Of a stretch of DNA of 64,000 nucleotides, positions 38,351 to 49,078 are shown piece by piece. Under the pieces are notes generated by a model. The model ran no database searches, was not told where the DNA came from, and saw only the letters and a list, made by a program, of their open reading frames with translations. The position numbers were made by a program, and so were the translations under genes. Numbering within the stretch: the first letter of the stretch is position 1; each line of letters starts with the position of its first letter. Origin of the DNA: a candidate division TM6 bacterium GW2011_GWE2_42_60 (GTDB taxonomy: Bacteria; Babelota; Babeliae; Babelales; Babelaceae); the NCBI GenBank assembly GCA_000996275.1, contig LCEG01000001.1, forward strand, positions 62,001-126,000, given 5' to 3'.

Positions 38351-39976
38351 CTACACCATGTCCAATGTCCGCGCAAAATCCGCAAAAAGCTGCTCGGACA
38401 AAAAAGCTCTTCTCTGTTTAATGGCCTTTTCTATTCTAGGGAAACCCCACCCCGTCTTATCGTTTGTGATTACTTCTGTTTCAATAAAATTGATATCGTT
38501 TTCGGTTGTGTTTGTGTTTATGAGTTCGATCAAGATGTCTTCCATCTCGCTTACTTTATTTTGCACGGCAGCAGATAAAAACTCCTTTTCGGATTTTATT
38601 GTTAAAGTGCGTTCAAGTTCGTTCCATTTATCTAAAAGGCCGTTAAAATCGTACGATTTAATGTTAAGATTTTTGATTTCTTCTTGAACGGCTAAAAATG
38701 CTGCAGATGGTTCTTCCTTTTTTTCTTCTATCTGCTTCTCTTCCCCTGTTTTTTTCTCTGGCTTTTTTTCTGATGGAACGGTCTTTCCCGTAAGCTCTTC
38801 ATAAACAGCAAGATAGTCTTGTGGGTTGATGACGCGGACAAATTTTGTCGGATCTATCTCATTTGCTTTTTTACCATCACGGAGCTCTTTTCTTAACCAC
38901 ATGAGCATCTGCCCCAAAATATTGCGGCCTTTGTAATCACCGCCTGCTCCCCATTCTTTATCACGATATCCAGCATTTTCAATAATAAGTTTGTCGCCGG
39001 TATTGAGCAGTATCGTTTTAAGATTTTTGTATTGGGTAAATTTCGCAATAAGTGCCTTGAGCATGGCCATGTGTTTTACGCCCATTGTAGGAGGGCTTTT
39101 TGTTTCATCGCCATGCCAGAGTGTTGGATCAGTTTTATATTTATCTTCGTCAGAGTGCTTTGTCAAAAGATCAGACATCTTTTTTTGAAGTGATCCGGGC
39201 GTTTCTTTTTTTAGGTATTTGTTATAAGCATTACTTGGATTGATAAACTTTTGTGATTGAAAATAGTGTTCAGTAGAGGCCCATGATTCTCCGTCGATTG
39301 TTACTGGGCCGCAGTTGTAGGTATTGGTAAATTCATAGAAGTCGTCTTTGATATCATAAAAATGGATAGTATCCGTGGTTCCCGGTTTTGGCCATAGGCC
39401 ATTTTTTAATGCGTCTTTAAAATCGGTAGTAGCTGTTTTGGAAGAACTTTTTTTTGATGAACTTGATGAACTTGATGAACTTGATTTTTTGGATGGTTTT
39501 TTCTCGATATATTTTTTAAGTTCTGGCTGATTGAGCGCCCACTTTATAAAAAATAAAATGTCAGGAGATTGTTCGATACCTGTGAAATCAGTCAAACTCG
39601 TGCTCCATTTGACATCACCTATTCCTACCATTTTAGGATAAAGTATGCTGCCGGGGATAAATTTTCCTGCCAAAAAAATATGGAAAACGTCGCCAAACTT
39701 ATCTCTTTGCCAGACGATTGTTGTGAGGTCAGTATCTTTATATGCGCCACCTAACTGTGTTTCGATAGCTTTTTTTGCAGCTTTTTCTCCGCCTTTGCCT
39801 GCACCAGTTTCGTGAAAGTCAGTCCAGGCGGCATCTTGTTTATTGATTTTGGCGAAAAGCATGCGATAGTTTTGTGTCTGTTTATCAAAAGCGATAATTA
39901 CTGCGCGGCCGAGCCAGGCGTTGGCAGGGATTGCACACATGAGTGTGCAGGTAAAAATAAGCCAGAATTTTTTCAT
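38351..39976 (-). CDS. Signal-peptide-bearing NADAR (YbiA-like) domain protein with poly-Ser linker
   Basis: Signal peptide MKKFWLIFTCTLMCAIPANA; NADAR-like FYEFTNTYNCGPVTIDGESWASTEHYFQSQKF…DKEWGAGGDYKGRNILGQMLMWLRKEL. Confidence 0.75.
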   Translation of the reverse strand: MKKFWLIFTCTLMCAIPANAWLGRAVIIAFDKQTQNYRMLFAKINKQDAAWTDFHETGAGKGGEKAAKKAIETQLGGAYKDTDLTTIVWQRDKFGDVFHIFLAGKFIPGSILYPKMVGIGDVKWSTSLTDFTGIEQSPDILFFIKWALNQPELKKYIEKKPSKKSSSSSSSSSSKKSSSKTATTDFKDALKNGLWPKPGTTDTIHFYDIKDDFYEFTNTYNCGPVTIDGESWASTEHYFQSQKFINPSNAYNKYLKKETPGSLQKKMSDLLTKHSDEDKYKTDPTLWHGDETKSPPTMGVKHMAMLKALIAKFTQYKNLKTILLNTGDKLIIENAGYRDKEWGAGGDYKGRNILGQMLMWLRKELRDGKKANEIDPTKFVRVINPQDYLAVYEELTGKTVPSEKKPEKKTGEEKQIEEKKEEPSAAFLAVQEEIKNLNIKSYDFNGLLDKWNELERTLTIKSEKEFLSAAVQNKVSEMEDILIELINTNTTENDINFIETEVITNDKTGWGFPRIEKAIKQRRAFLSEQLFADFARTLDMV

Positions 39977-40644
39977 ACTACAACCTTTCCGTCGACGAGT
40001 TGAATCGTGCGCTGTGTCTGATGCGCAATTTCTCTGTCGTGCGTCACAATAATAAATGTAATACCATGTTCTGCATTTAATTTCTTAAAAATCTCCATAG
40101 TTTGTACCCCTGTTTTTGAATCAAGATTCCCGGTGGGCTCATCCGCAAGAATAAGCGATGGTTGATTAACGAGAGCTCGTGCAATTGCAACCCGTTGCCG
40201 CTGCCCACCAGAGAGTTGTTTAGGAAAATGGGCGAGCCGGTCATCAAGATCAAGCGCTTGTAACAGTACCTGAGCGCGTACTCGAGATTCTTTTTTTGTA
40301 GATCCAGCATACAAAAGCGGGAGTGCAACATTATCAAGTGCGGTGAGATCATCAAGCAAATTAAAGGTCTGAAAAATAAACCCAATCTGATTGTTGCGAA
40401 TTGTGGCAAGTTCGTCAGGATTGAGTTTTGAGATCTCTTTCCCTTCCAGAAAATAAGAGCCACTCGTTGGTTGGTCGAGACAACCTAAGATATTCATCAG
40501 GGTTGTTTTCCCCGACCCTGATTTACCGATAATGGAGAGAAATTCTCCCTTTTGTACCGTGATACAGATATCGGTGAGTATCTGGTGGGTAAGATTTCCA
40601 ATAGTGAATGACCGAGAAATATGCTCAGTTCTGATGAGTTCCAT
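39973..40644 (-). CDS. ABC transporter ATP-binding protein (MacB/LolD type)
   Basis: GKSGSGKTTLMNILGCLDQPTSG, LSGGQRQRVAIARAL, LADEPTGNLDS. Confidence 0.95.
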   Translation of the reverse strand: MELIRTEHISRSFTIGNLTHQILTDICITVQKGEFLSIIGKSGSGKTTLMNILGCLDQPTSGSYFLEGKEISKLNPDELATIRNNQIGFIFQTFNLLDDLTALDNVALPLLYAGSTKKESRVRAQVLLQALDLDDRLAHFPKQLSGGQRQRVAIARALVNQPSLILADEPTGNLDSKTGVQTMEIFKKLNAEHGITFIIVTHDREIAHQTQRTIQLVDGKVVV

Positions 40645-40659
40645 AGAGCAGCCTCTGTT

Positions 40660-41889
40660 TTAAAGATTATAGAGCGCATCAACTGGATTGAGCTGCGATG
40701 CTTTACGTGCAGGGTAGTAACCAAACGAGAGTCCAATAAGCATGGTAATGAGCAGTGCTGCGAGCAGAGGCCTTGTCTCAATGACGCCAGGAAGACTGGT
40801 AAATGCTCCCAAAAGTTCATTGATGCCTAAGCCGCAGAGAATCCCAAAAATACCACCAAGAAGGCACAGGGTGAGCGCTTCAATAAGAAATTGAGCTTGA
40901 ATAAGATTTTGTGTAGCGCCAAGCGCAAGCCGTAATCCAATTTCACGCGTTCGTTCTTGTACCGAAACGAGCATAATATTCATGATGCCAATACCTCCAA
41001 CCAAGAGTGAAATTGAGGCAGCGATAAGGCCAAAAAGCTGGACGATTTCGGTTGCTGTTGCCGCTGATTTTGCAATTGACTGTTGGTCGAAAATAGTAAA
41101 ATCATCATCATCGTTAGGCTTTATGTGGTGTGTCTGGCGGAGTGCGCGTGTGATTTTTCGCAAGCCCTCACCAGCACTTTTTTCGTTACTGAGTTTAAGT
41201 GCGATAAAATCAACATCCTGTGTTGTTTTGTTTGGTTTTTGAAAATATTTTTGTGCGACGGTGTAGGGTATATACCCTCGCTTGCTCTGGTCTTCAGTAC
41301 CAAAAAAAGTTTCTTCTGCTACCAGTACCCCAATGACGGTAAAGGGGATTCGTTTGATACGAATTACTTTCCCCACAGGGTCTTCTTCTTTAAAAAGTAT
41401 CTCTGCAAGTTTAGCCCCCAAGACGATAACGTTTGTGCGTTGGTTGATATGGTGCTCGTTAAAGAGCATCCCGCGTGAAGTTTTGACGTTGCGAATTGCA
41501 AAGAGAGCGGGGCTGACTCCCATGAGCCGTTCTTTTGTATTGATGGTTCCATAGACCATGTTTTCAGAAATTTCAAAGCCGGGGGTTCCTTCAGCGACTT
41601 CATCTATTTGTGTTTTTATTGCAAAAAGATCGGTGAAGGTGAGTTTTGAAGGACTATCAACATCACGTTGGTGGCCTTGCTTCATAACGTTGCCCGGAAC
41701 GATAAAAACGGCGTTTTCGCCCATTCCCATAATCTGGGCGCGAATGCGCATTTCAGCACCGCGTCCAATTGCAAAGGTGACAATAATTGCGGTGATACCA
41801 ATTGTCATGCCAAGAATGGTCAAAATAGAGCGACCGGCATGGCGATAGATCATACTGAGTGATGTTTCAAGAAGAACGAGAATACTCAT
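40660..41889 (-). CDS. MacB-like ABC transporter permease
   Basis: SILTILGMTIGITAIIVT…GGIGIMNIMLVSVQERTREIGLRLALGA…SFGYYPARKASQLNPVDAL. Confidence 0.93.
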   Translation of the reverse strand: MSILVLLETSLSMIYRHAGRSILTILGMTIGITAIIVTFAIGRGAEMRIRAQIMGMGENAVFIVPGNVMKQGHQRDVDSPSKLTFTDLFAIKTQIDEVAEGTPGFEISENMVYGTINTKERLMGVSPALFAIRNVKTSRGMLFNEHHINQRTNVIVLGAKLAEILFKEEDPVGKVIRIKRIPFTVIGVLVAEETFFGTEDQSKRGYIPYTVAQKYFQKPNKTTQDVDFIALKLSNEKSAGEGLRKITRALRQTHHIKPNDDDDFTIFDQQSIAKSAATATEIVQLFGLIAASISLLVGGIGIMNIMLVSVQERTREIGLRLALGATQNLIQAQFLIEALTLCLLGGIFGILCGLGINELLGAFTSLPGVIETRPLLAALLITMLIGLSFGYYPARKASQLNPVDALYNL

Positions 41890-43079
41890 TGGAGCCCTGT
41901 CTTAAAGATTTTTTTAAAGAATTTTTCAGCGGCGTTTTCTTCGATGGTGTCGATGACAACCAGATCATCTTTGTCTAAACCTTCAACAACTTCAAAATAG
42001 GCTCCATCAGAAATACCTGTTTTGATAGGACGCTCGATAAAGCTTTTATCTTTTTCTATCCAGACGGTTTTGCAATAACCCTTTTTAAGGCAGGTAGTAC
42101 GCTCGTCAGCAGAAACGGGCTTGTAGTGATAGTTCTTAATTTTTGCAATCATTTCGATTGTGGTGGGGTTGATAGAAAATTGTTGTGCTTGCAGAGCAAG
42201 AACATGCTCTTTCTTTGCAATTACAATTTCTGCATCAACGGTCATTCCTGGCTTTAAAAGCTGCTTTGAGTTGTCGAGTGGTGCAGTGGCGAGAAAGCAG
42301 ACCGACCCCCCTTTTTCGATGGGGTTGTTACTGATGTCGGTAATGGTGCTTTTGAAAACATCACCAAGATAGGTGCTGAAACTAATTAAAACAGGAGTTC
42401 CTTTTTTAACGACGCCGATATTACTTTCATCAATTTCTATTTTGGCTTCCATTTTTGCAATATCTTTTGCAATTGAATAGATGACCGTTGGCGGAGCGTA
42501 GAGGGTAACTGTTTCACCTTCATTACTTGGCTTGCCAACGACGATTCCATCAGCAGGTGCTACGATGCGTTTGTTATTGAAAACGAGTGTTGCGGCATCA
42601 AACTGAGCTTTTTTAAGAGCAACGTTTTGGACGGTTGTTTCATAGTCGCGACGATTCTGTTCGAATTCGTCATCGGCTATAAAGTGTGCTTCGTGTAATG
42701 TTTTTTGACGCTCAAAATGAGCTTTTTCGTAGATAAGATCTTGTTGTGCAATTTCGTATGCGGCTTTGGTTGCGCGCACATCAGTGTCTTCTTTCCCATC
42801 GTTGATGCGAGCAAGGAGTTGTCCTTTTTTGACGATATCATTTTCTTCGACGTACATTTTCTCGATGATTCCGGCAACGAGACTACCGATCTTCATAAAT
42901 TCTTCTGCTTCGAGTGTGCCGGAGGCTCTGATAATGTAGTTGATGTTGCGGTATTCAATTTTATGAGTCGAATAGAGCCGCTCTTCGGGTTTTGCAAAAA
43001 AGAGTGAATAGATGAGGTACAGAAAAATGCTGATAAGTGTTAGAAAGAGAAGGCGAGCGACGAGTCGTGTTACATTCAT
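41886..43079 (-). CDS. Efflux RND/MacA-like periplasmic adaptor subunit
   Basis: Lipoyl/coiled-coil HlyD pattern: SGTLEAEEFMKIGSLVAGIIEKMYVEENDIVKKGQLLARIND…GKPSNEGETV. Confidence 0.9.
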   Translation of the reverse strand: MNVTRLVARLLFLTLISIFLYLIYSLFFAKPEERLYSTHKIEYRNINYIIRASGTLEAEEFMKIGSLVAGIIEKMYVEENDIVKKGQLLARINDGKEDTDVRATKAAYEIAQQDLIYEKAHFERQKTLHEAHFIADDEFEQNRRDYETTVQNVALKKAQFDAATLVFNNKRIVAPADGIVVGKPSNEGETVTLYAPPTVIYSIAKDIAKMEAKIEIDESNIGVVKKGTPVLISFSTYLGDVFKSTITDISNNPIEKGGSVCFLATAPLDNSKQLLKPGMTVDAEIVIAKKEHVLALQAQQFSINPTTIEMIAKIKNYHYKPVSADERTTCLKKGYCKTVWIEKDKSFIERPIKTGISDGAYFEVVEGLDKDDLVVIDTIEENAAEKFFKKIFKTGLQ

Positions 43080-44623
43080 AGAGTTTCCTTAGTTTCTAAA
43101 ATTCTTTTAAGGTGGGCAGATTCTTGAAGGCGCGCGTTTGCATTTGGTGAAGCATCTTCATTTCTTACTGCATCAAACATTGTTTCTATAGGGACCGTCG
43201 TGGTCGTTTCAACAGCTTCTGTTCGATGAAGTGCTTTGTGAATAGCCTCGTGCTGAAGGGCTGTTGGCCCAGGCGCATACCCTGTTTTGTAGAGAAGCTC
43301 TTCATGTTTTCTGGCGGCAAATGTAATACCCTCTTCAAGATCGAGCCTGGCCTGTTCCCAGGCTGTTTTTGCCTGAGTAAAGGCTACTTCAGAGATGAGT
43401 CCTATTTTGAAAGAGACCTGGTTTTTTAGAAACTCAGTCTCAGCAAAAGCTGTTTTGGAAAGAAGGCTTCGGACGCTTTCAGTTGAGTTTTGGAGCTCGA
43501 GGTGTGCTGTTTTAATATCATCTCTCGCGCTAAATTCAGCATGTTTTTTAGAAAGAAGCATTTCAAGATGATGTGCTCGTGCGATGCGCATTTCGTGAAA
43601 GCTCCCTCCTCCGTCAAACGTCCAAGACATCGAGATACCCACATTCCATGGGTAGTAGGGAATGGCGACTGGTGTTTCATATTTTTGTTCGTAAAAATTT
43701 GCAAAAAATGAAATGGTAGGGAGATAAAAATAGCGTGCAATATCGATTTGTATCTCTGCCTGGTCTGCTTGAGCCTGCCACATCAGAATCTCGGTACGAT
43801 AATTCATAGCAAGTTGAGTAAGCTCTTCGGTGTCGTATCCGGCGACGCTTTCGGTAATAAATGCCAAAAGCGCTCTCGAGTCTGGAAAACTAATTGGTTT
43901 TTCAAAGATTCTTTCGCAGTCGGTAAAAAGATGTTGCCGACTTATTTCCCGTGTGTTGTTAAGTGAAAACACCGTGCTTTGCGCGTCTTTAAATTGTGCT
44001 TCAGCTTTTTCAAATGCGGGGAGTGCATAGAGACCTACTTTTTGTTTTAACTGGGCGCTCTTGTAATTTACGAGTGAGCTTGTATCGAGTGAGTCTTGAT
44101 ACTGCTTTTCATAAAGGCGGTTTCGTAGATCGAGGTAACTGTCTGATATTTCAAAGCGGGCAAGATCTTGAATGTTTTCTTTTTTATAACGTGCAACTTT
44201 GGTGTCGTAACGGGCAGCTTCTCTTTGCAAGACAGCGCCGCCTGGTTGTAAAAGTACCTGGTCAAGCGATGCTTGAAAAAGATTAACGGGGTAGGCGTCA
44301 TTTTTACTTTTTTGTCGCGTGCCGGTAAAAGATATTTGTGGCCAGAGCGTACTCATAATAACCGCTTGTTGTTCAAGTGTTTGCTCTATTAACTCGTCCT
44401 GCGCCCGGATGTCGGAGCGATGTTCAAGCGCATCATTGAGAAGATTGTCAATGTGGAGTAGTTCAGGGGACCCTGAGACAAGGCAGAGCTCTTTGTTTTC
44501 TTTGTTGACTGCTATTTTTGCGCCCATAGAGTGGGGAGATATGAGTAAAAAAGAAAACAAGAAAAGAGATACAAACCCTCTCTGATGGAATAAATCGGAA
44601 TAAAACACGAATCTTCCTTTCAA
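43076..44623 (-). CDS. TolC-family outer-membrane efflux protein
   Basis: NDALEHRSDIRAQDELIEQ…; two-fold helical pattern; co-transcribed with adaptor, permease and ATPase. Confidence 0.85.
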   Translation of the reverse strand: MKGRFVFYSDLFHQRGFVSLFLFSFLLISPHSMGAKIAVNKENKELCLVSGSPELLHIDNLLNDALEHRSDIRAQDELIEQTLEQQAVIMSTLWPQISFTGTRQKSKNDAYPVNLFQASLDQVLLQPGGAVLQREAARYDTKVARYKKENIQDLARFEISDSYLDLRNRLYEKQYQDSLDTSSLVNYKSAQLKQKVGLYALPAFEKAEAQFKDAQSTVFSLNNTREISRQHLFTDCERIFEKPISFPDSRALLAFITESVAGYDTEELTQLAMNYRTEILMWQAQADQAEIQIDIARYFYLPTISFFANFYEQKYETPVAIPYYPWNVGISMSWTFDGGGSFHEMRIARAHHLEMLLSKKHAEFSARDDIKTAHLELQNSTESVRSLLSKTAFAETEFLKNQVSFKIGLISEVAFTQAKTAWEQARLDLEEGITFAARKHEELLYKTGYAPGPTALQHEAIHKALHRTEAVETTTTVPIETMFDAVRNEDASPNANARLQESAHLKRILETKETL

Positions 44624-44686
44624 TGCTCAAATGTTTCATGGTAGTCTACTACAGATACTTTTTTTTTGTCGATAGGCGTACCCCCA

Positions 44687-45322
44687 ATGACCATGACCGC
44701 TCCAAGTGCTCTTTCTTCTTTGCATACCGAAACGTATGGTATTGTATTGCGCTCCTATCTGCCCTTGAAGAAGAGTTGCTTAGTGTTTGACCGGATTAAT
44801 GGCGTTATGCGTGGCATTGTCTCCGCCCATGGACGTTTTTCTCCAGCGCATGCAATAACCCACGGTGCATTACTTAATTATCGACCCGTTAATCGGGGTG
44901 GGCGTGTTTTTCTTGAAGATGTAGCGATTCATCAGGTTCCTGCGCCATGGGTTACTGAGGATATTCTTTTTTTACATCATGTTCTTGAAATGAGTACGAC
45001 TTTTCTTTTGGAGCACTTCCCGGATCGATCGGTCTTAGATCTTTTACTGGAACTTTACCGACCATTGCCAGTTCAGGTTGATGAGGCTTTGTGGAAGGCT
45101 GTTTTTTTGGGAAGACTTTTCATGGCCATGGGAGTGTATCCTGAAGATGAGACGAGTATCTATATGGGAAAAGTTTTACGCTTGATCTCTACGCTTGGAG
45201 ATACTAGGCTGACAAATGATCAGTGTGAACATTGGCGGATGGTGCTTGCGGGATGGCTTAAACGCTGCCTTGCACAGCATGCGGATGGCAACACGTTTAA
45301 AACAGTGCATTTTTTGAATTGA
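44687..45322 (+). CDS. RecO-like or hypothetical protein
   Basis: ETYGIVLRSYLPLKKSCLVFDRINGVMRGIVSAHGRFS resembles a RecO N-terminal OB fold; no zinc motif recognised. Confidence 0.4.
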   Translation: MTMTAPSALSSLHTETYGIVLRSYLPLKKSCLVFDRINGVMRGIVSAHGRFSPAHAITHGALLNYRPVNRGGRVFLEDVAIHQVPAPWVTEDILFLHHVLEMSTTFLLEHFPDRSVLDLLLELYRPLPVQVDEALWKAVFLGRLFMAMGVYPEDETSIYMGKVLRLISTLGDTRLTNDQCEHWRMVLAGWLKRCLAQHADGNTFKTVHFLN

Positions 45323-45332
45323 GGGGAGGGTT

Positions 45333-48300
45333 ATGAAGCACATAATCCATACGTTTTTATTATTTTCAATTGGATTGATGGGGGGCGGCTCCCTTTTTGG
45401 TGGGTTGCTTGACGAGATTAGCCCGTTCCCAACAGGAAAGACCGCTTCGACAGCATCTTCTCAAAAAACAGCAAGCGAGGGCGAAGAAGTTTCTAATGTT
45501 GAAAAACAGATTAGCTTTTTCGAAAAAAAACTTGCTACGTATGCTGTTGAAGATGTAACAGCAGAGCGCGAGAAGGTTGCTACAGAGCTTGCTAAACTTA
45601 AGCAGCGTGAATTACATGCATCGCCAACCGATCGCCTTTTTTTACAAAAAAAATCAGCAATTGTCAGTAGTCTCTTCCAGGTTTTGGATGATCTTCGTAA
45701 AGTTCAAACAAAATTAGTCGCCGTGGTGACTGAGCATCGCGACATACTAAAGCAATCAATTATTGCGGCACAGACACAGCCTAAAAAAGATGACGAACAT
45801 CGCACTAAGGCAGCTCCAACGTTTGATGATGTTCAAAAAGAAGGGAAAAAAGTTGTTGATTTGCGTGAGCAGATTGAGAAACTTAAAAAAGAGCAGAGCA
45901 GTATTGCTTCTGGCCAAAATAAACGTAAAAAAGCTCTGGATACAATAAAAAAAGAATATGAAGAGAAGAAAGCCCAGAAAGAATCTTTTTCGCACACAGA
46001 AGAGCTTTCTGATGAGATGCAGGGTTTAACAAAAGTTCAACAGGGTGAGATTCTTGATGAGCAATTGCGTCTTTTAAGATATCGTCGCGAGCTTGAGAAA
46101 TCAAAGCTTGATGAGGGAGAAGAGCGTATTAAGTTAATAGAGACAAAACTTCCTCACGATTTGAGTGACCTTGATTCTGCTTATAAGCGCATTAAGCGCA
46201 CCGTTAAAATTGATCAAAAGCAGGTTAAAGACGAAGAGGTTTTGTTAGAAAAAGAACGAACAGAGGCTGAGGCAAAGAGAGCCCGTATTGCCGAGGATAG
46301 GCGGTTACGTGAGCAGCAACTTGAAGAAAAGAAACAAGAAATAGCATCGCTTGAAAAACAGGCCCATTCGATTCTTGGTGATACAGCCGTTTTGTCTGAG
46401 TGGAAGTTTGACACTGCAAAATTAAAAAAATCAAATGATTGGGCGGTTGTTTGTAAATTGGGTCTTTTAATTGCACAACAAAAAACTATCGAAGCTGAAT
46501 TGCAAGGTCTTGATGCGAGCTCAGATGAAGTTAAATATGCGCTTCAACAGAAAACCCTCAGAGTTGAGATTCTAAAAACGTGGCGTCGACTTACGAGGCG
46601 AGAGCTGCGGTTAAATGTTTCTGAGGCGCTTGAGGAGGCACAGAGAAAATATGAGTCACTTGCGTCCCAACTTAAAGCAGCTCGTGCTGAGTGTAATGAT
46701 GATCGTGAAAAAGCAATAGCGACGTTTAACGATCTTAACAAAATACGTAAAGAGATCAGAAAACTTACTAAGGTCCTTAAGGGGTTACATAATACTCCCT
46801 TAAACACCGAAGACCCAGCGGAAAGGGCGGCTTTGGGATCGCTTCTTGAAGCGGACAGAGAACTGAATACGCGCATAGAAGTTACGACAAAGTTGATGGG
46901 GTCACATGCAAATAGCCTTGCGATTATTGAAGATATGCTCAAAAGTATTGGGGAGATAACACGAGAAGTTTCTGAACGGACTTTCTGGATGCGGTCCGGA
47001 CGATCACTTGAATGGAGTGATTTTGGTGAATTTTGGCCTAATGTACAAAACTTTTTTGGCGAGTTGAAAAAGTCTGGCAAGGCATTTTGGGAAAAATTAG
47101 AAACCAAGACATTTGAAAAAAAGACAGCAGCACTTTTTGGAGATGTGTATCACATCGTGAAATTCTTCTTGCAGCTTCTTATATTGTTGCTCGGGTTCCT
47201 GTTGCTTCAAAGATACCTGCCTCAAGTGCGGGATTATTTCTTGCAGGAAGGCTCGAGACATCGCCTATTTGGCTCAGTACGCTTTTTTATAGGTATTGTT
47301 CTTGGTTTTATGTTGGCGCATCTTAAAGGGATCTATTTCTGGGGTGTCTTGCTTCTGGCGGGTGTGTTTGTAGAGATACATTCGTTTTTTGTTATTCTTT
47401 TTTATCTCTTTTCAATACCGTATCTACTCTTTTTGGCCTCTGCTTTCTTCAACTATTTTATGCGTGTTAACGAGACGCATGGCCATCATTTTGTGAATGA
47501 ACAATCTAAGAGACGGTTTGAGTTGGTGGTGCCAAACTTTGTCTATGTGACCATTGTGCTTGTTTTATTTCGGCATGCCTTTATCTTGGGAAATGATTTT
47601 TCATCACAGGTTCCTGAAATTCTTTTAGCGCTTAATTTTATTTTGTTCCAATTTGCACTGATCGCATTAATTAGCAAAGACAGCCTTATTGGGCAATCTT
47701 CTGTTCTGGGTGTAGTTTCTCGTTCATCACCGTTTGGCAAGTGGCTTGAAGAGCGTATTAATCGTTATTATTATGCGTTCTTAGTTGCCTTGGTTGTTGT
47801 TATTTTGGCCATCAACCCTTGGATTGGGTATGGCAGGCAAGTACTCTATGTTCTGTCGCGGTTGATTGTTTCGCTCTTATTACTGCCTCTTTTTTCGTGG
47901 GTGTATGAGAGCGTTAAGCGTGCGTCATCAGATTTCTTTTTTTACTACCCCGATGGGCTTGTGGTCAAAGAGCGCTTTGGTGGCGGAAAAATGTGGTATG
48001 GCTTTTTTATTATCGCCTCATTTGTAATCTTTGTTTTTATTGGAATCTTTCTGTTTGGGCGTATTTGGGATCAGGGGCTTGCGCTCAAAGATCTTCCAAA
48101 AATCTTTAAATACCCGCTCTATATTTCTGGTATTGACGAGTTGACGGGTCAACCGATAAAAGTAACGCTTACCTCTTTATTAAATATCGTCTTTTATCTT
48201 CTTGGTGGTTTTAGCATTGTATACGTTATCAATCGCTTTGTTTTACAGCGTATTTTTGATCCATTGCTCGTAGGTTCTGGCGTTCAGAGCACTATTATGA

Positions 48301-48992
48301 CGTTGAGCAGGTATGCGATTGTTATTATTGCTCTTTTGACAGGGCTTAATAGCGCGGGGCTTGGTGCGATAGTCTCAAAGCTCTGGTTTATTATTGGTGC
48401 GATTGCTTATGTTATTCGAGAGCCGTTGGGCGACTTTTTCTCCTATTTTATTATTCTGGTGCAACGGCCGATTAAGATTGGTGATTATATTGAGCTTGAT
48501 GATCCACCTGTGCAGGGGGTGGTGCGCCATATTACGCCACGGCTTACGGTTATTCGCCATAAAAATAGCGTGACCTTCTTGGTGCCTAACTCGACGATTA
48601 TTACTAAGACGCTTCGCAATTGGCACTATTCTCGCTCGTTCAGTGCTGTTGACGATATTACGTTGGTGATCGCCTATTCTACTGACCCTGAAAAAGCAAG
48701 ATTGGTCATGCTCCAGGTGCTTGAAGAACATCCGGCGATATTGCGTAATCCAGCGCCTATTGTCTGGATGACGGGGATGACTGAAAATGGGTATACTTTT
48801 ATGGTGCGAGGCTTTGTTTCGTCAGATCGTATTATGGATAAATGGGATGTTGAATCACAGCTTCGTCTTGCATTAGTTAAAAAATTGCAGAGCGAGCATA
48901 TCCCCTTGGCGTGTCCTATCCGTATTATTTCGATGAACCAATTTTCGGATGGAAGTATGGCTCAAGATCAGAAAATTGGGAAAAAAGAATAG
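45333..48992 (+). CDS. MscS-family mechanosensitive channel with long N-terminal coiled coil (MscK-like)
   Basis: Signal peptide, about 550 aa of coiled coil, multiple TMs, then GDYIELDDPPVQGVVRHITPRLTVIRHKNSVTFLVPNSTIITKTLRNW. Confidence 0.88.
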   Translation: MKHIIHTFLLFSIGLMGGGSLFGGLLDEISPFPTGKTASTASSQKTASEGEEVSNVEKQISFFEKKLATYAVEDVTAEREKVATELAKLKQRELHASPTDRLFLQKKSAIVSSLFQVLDDLRKVQTKLVAVVTEHRDILKQSIIAAQTQPKKDDEHRTKAAPTFDDVQKEGKKVVDLREQIEKLKKEQSSIASGQNKRKKALDTIKKEYEEKKAQKESFSHTEELSDEMQGLTKVQQGEILDEQLRLLRYRRELEKSKLDEGEERIKLIETKLPHDLSDLDSAYKRIKRTVKIDQKQVKDEEVLLEKERTEAEAKRARIAEDRRLREQQLEEKKQEIASLEKQAHSILGDTAVLSEWKFDTAKLKKSNDWAVVCKLGLLIAQQKTIEAELQGLDASSDEVKYALQQKTLRVEILKTWRRLTRRELRLNVSEALEEAQRKYESLASQLKAARAECNDDREKAIATFNDLNKIRKEIRKLTKVLKGLHNTPLNTEDPAERAALGSLLEADRELNTRIEVTTKLMGSHANSLAIIEDMLKSIGEITREVSERTFWMRSGRSLEWSDFGEFWPNVQNFFGELKKSGKAFWEKLETKTFEKKTAALFGDVYHIVKFFLQLLILLLGFLLLQRYLPQVRDYFLQEGSRHRLFGSVRFFIGIVLGFMLAHLKGIYFWGVLLLAGVFVEIHSFFVILFYLFSIPYLLFLASAFFNYFMRVNETHGHHFVNEQSKRRFELVVPNFVYVTIVLVLFRHAFILGNDFSSQVPEILLALNFILFQFALIALISKDSLIGQSSVLGVVSRSSPFGKWLEERINRYYYAFLVALVVVILAINPWIGYGRQVLYVLSRLIVSLLLLPLFSWVYESVKRASSDFFFYYPDGLVVKERFGGGKMWYGFFIIASFVIFVFIGIFLFGRIWDQGLALKDLPKIFKYPLYISGIDELTGQPIKVTLTSLLNIVFYLLGGFSIVYVINRFVLQRIFDPLLVGSGVQSTIMTLSRYAIVIIALLTGLNSAGLGAIVSKLWFIIGAIAYVIREPLGDFFSYFIILVQRPIKIGDYIELDDPPVQGVVRHITPRLTVIRHKNSVTFLVPNSTIITKTLRNWHYSRSFSAVDDITLVIAYSTDPEKARLVMLQVLEEHPAILRNPAPIVWMTGMTENGYTFMVRGFVSSDRIMDKWDVESQLRLALVKKLQSEHIPLACPIRIISMNQFSDGSMAQDQKIGKKE

Positions 48993-49078
48993 CATTGACG
49001 CACTTAAATTGACGTTTAAGTGCCTTTGCGTCTACACTTAAGTGCGAGAAAAACAGTTTAAATACAAGGGAGTTTTTT

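Noticed and set aside
39457-39487. GATGAACTT tandem repeat in the NADAR gene as a phase-variable tract
   Set aside because: The unit is 9 bp (in frame), only encodes the Ser linker, and changes in copy number would not shift the frame.
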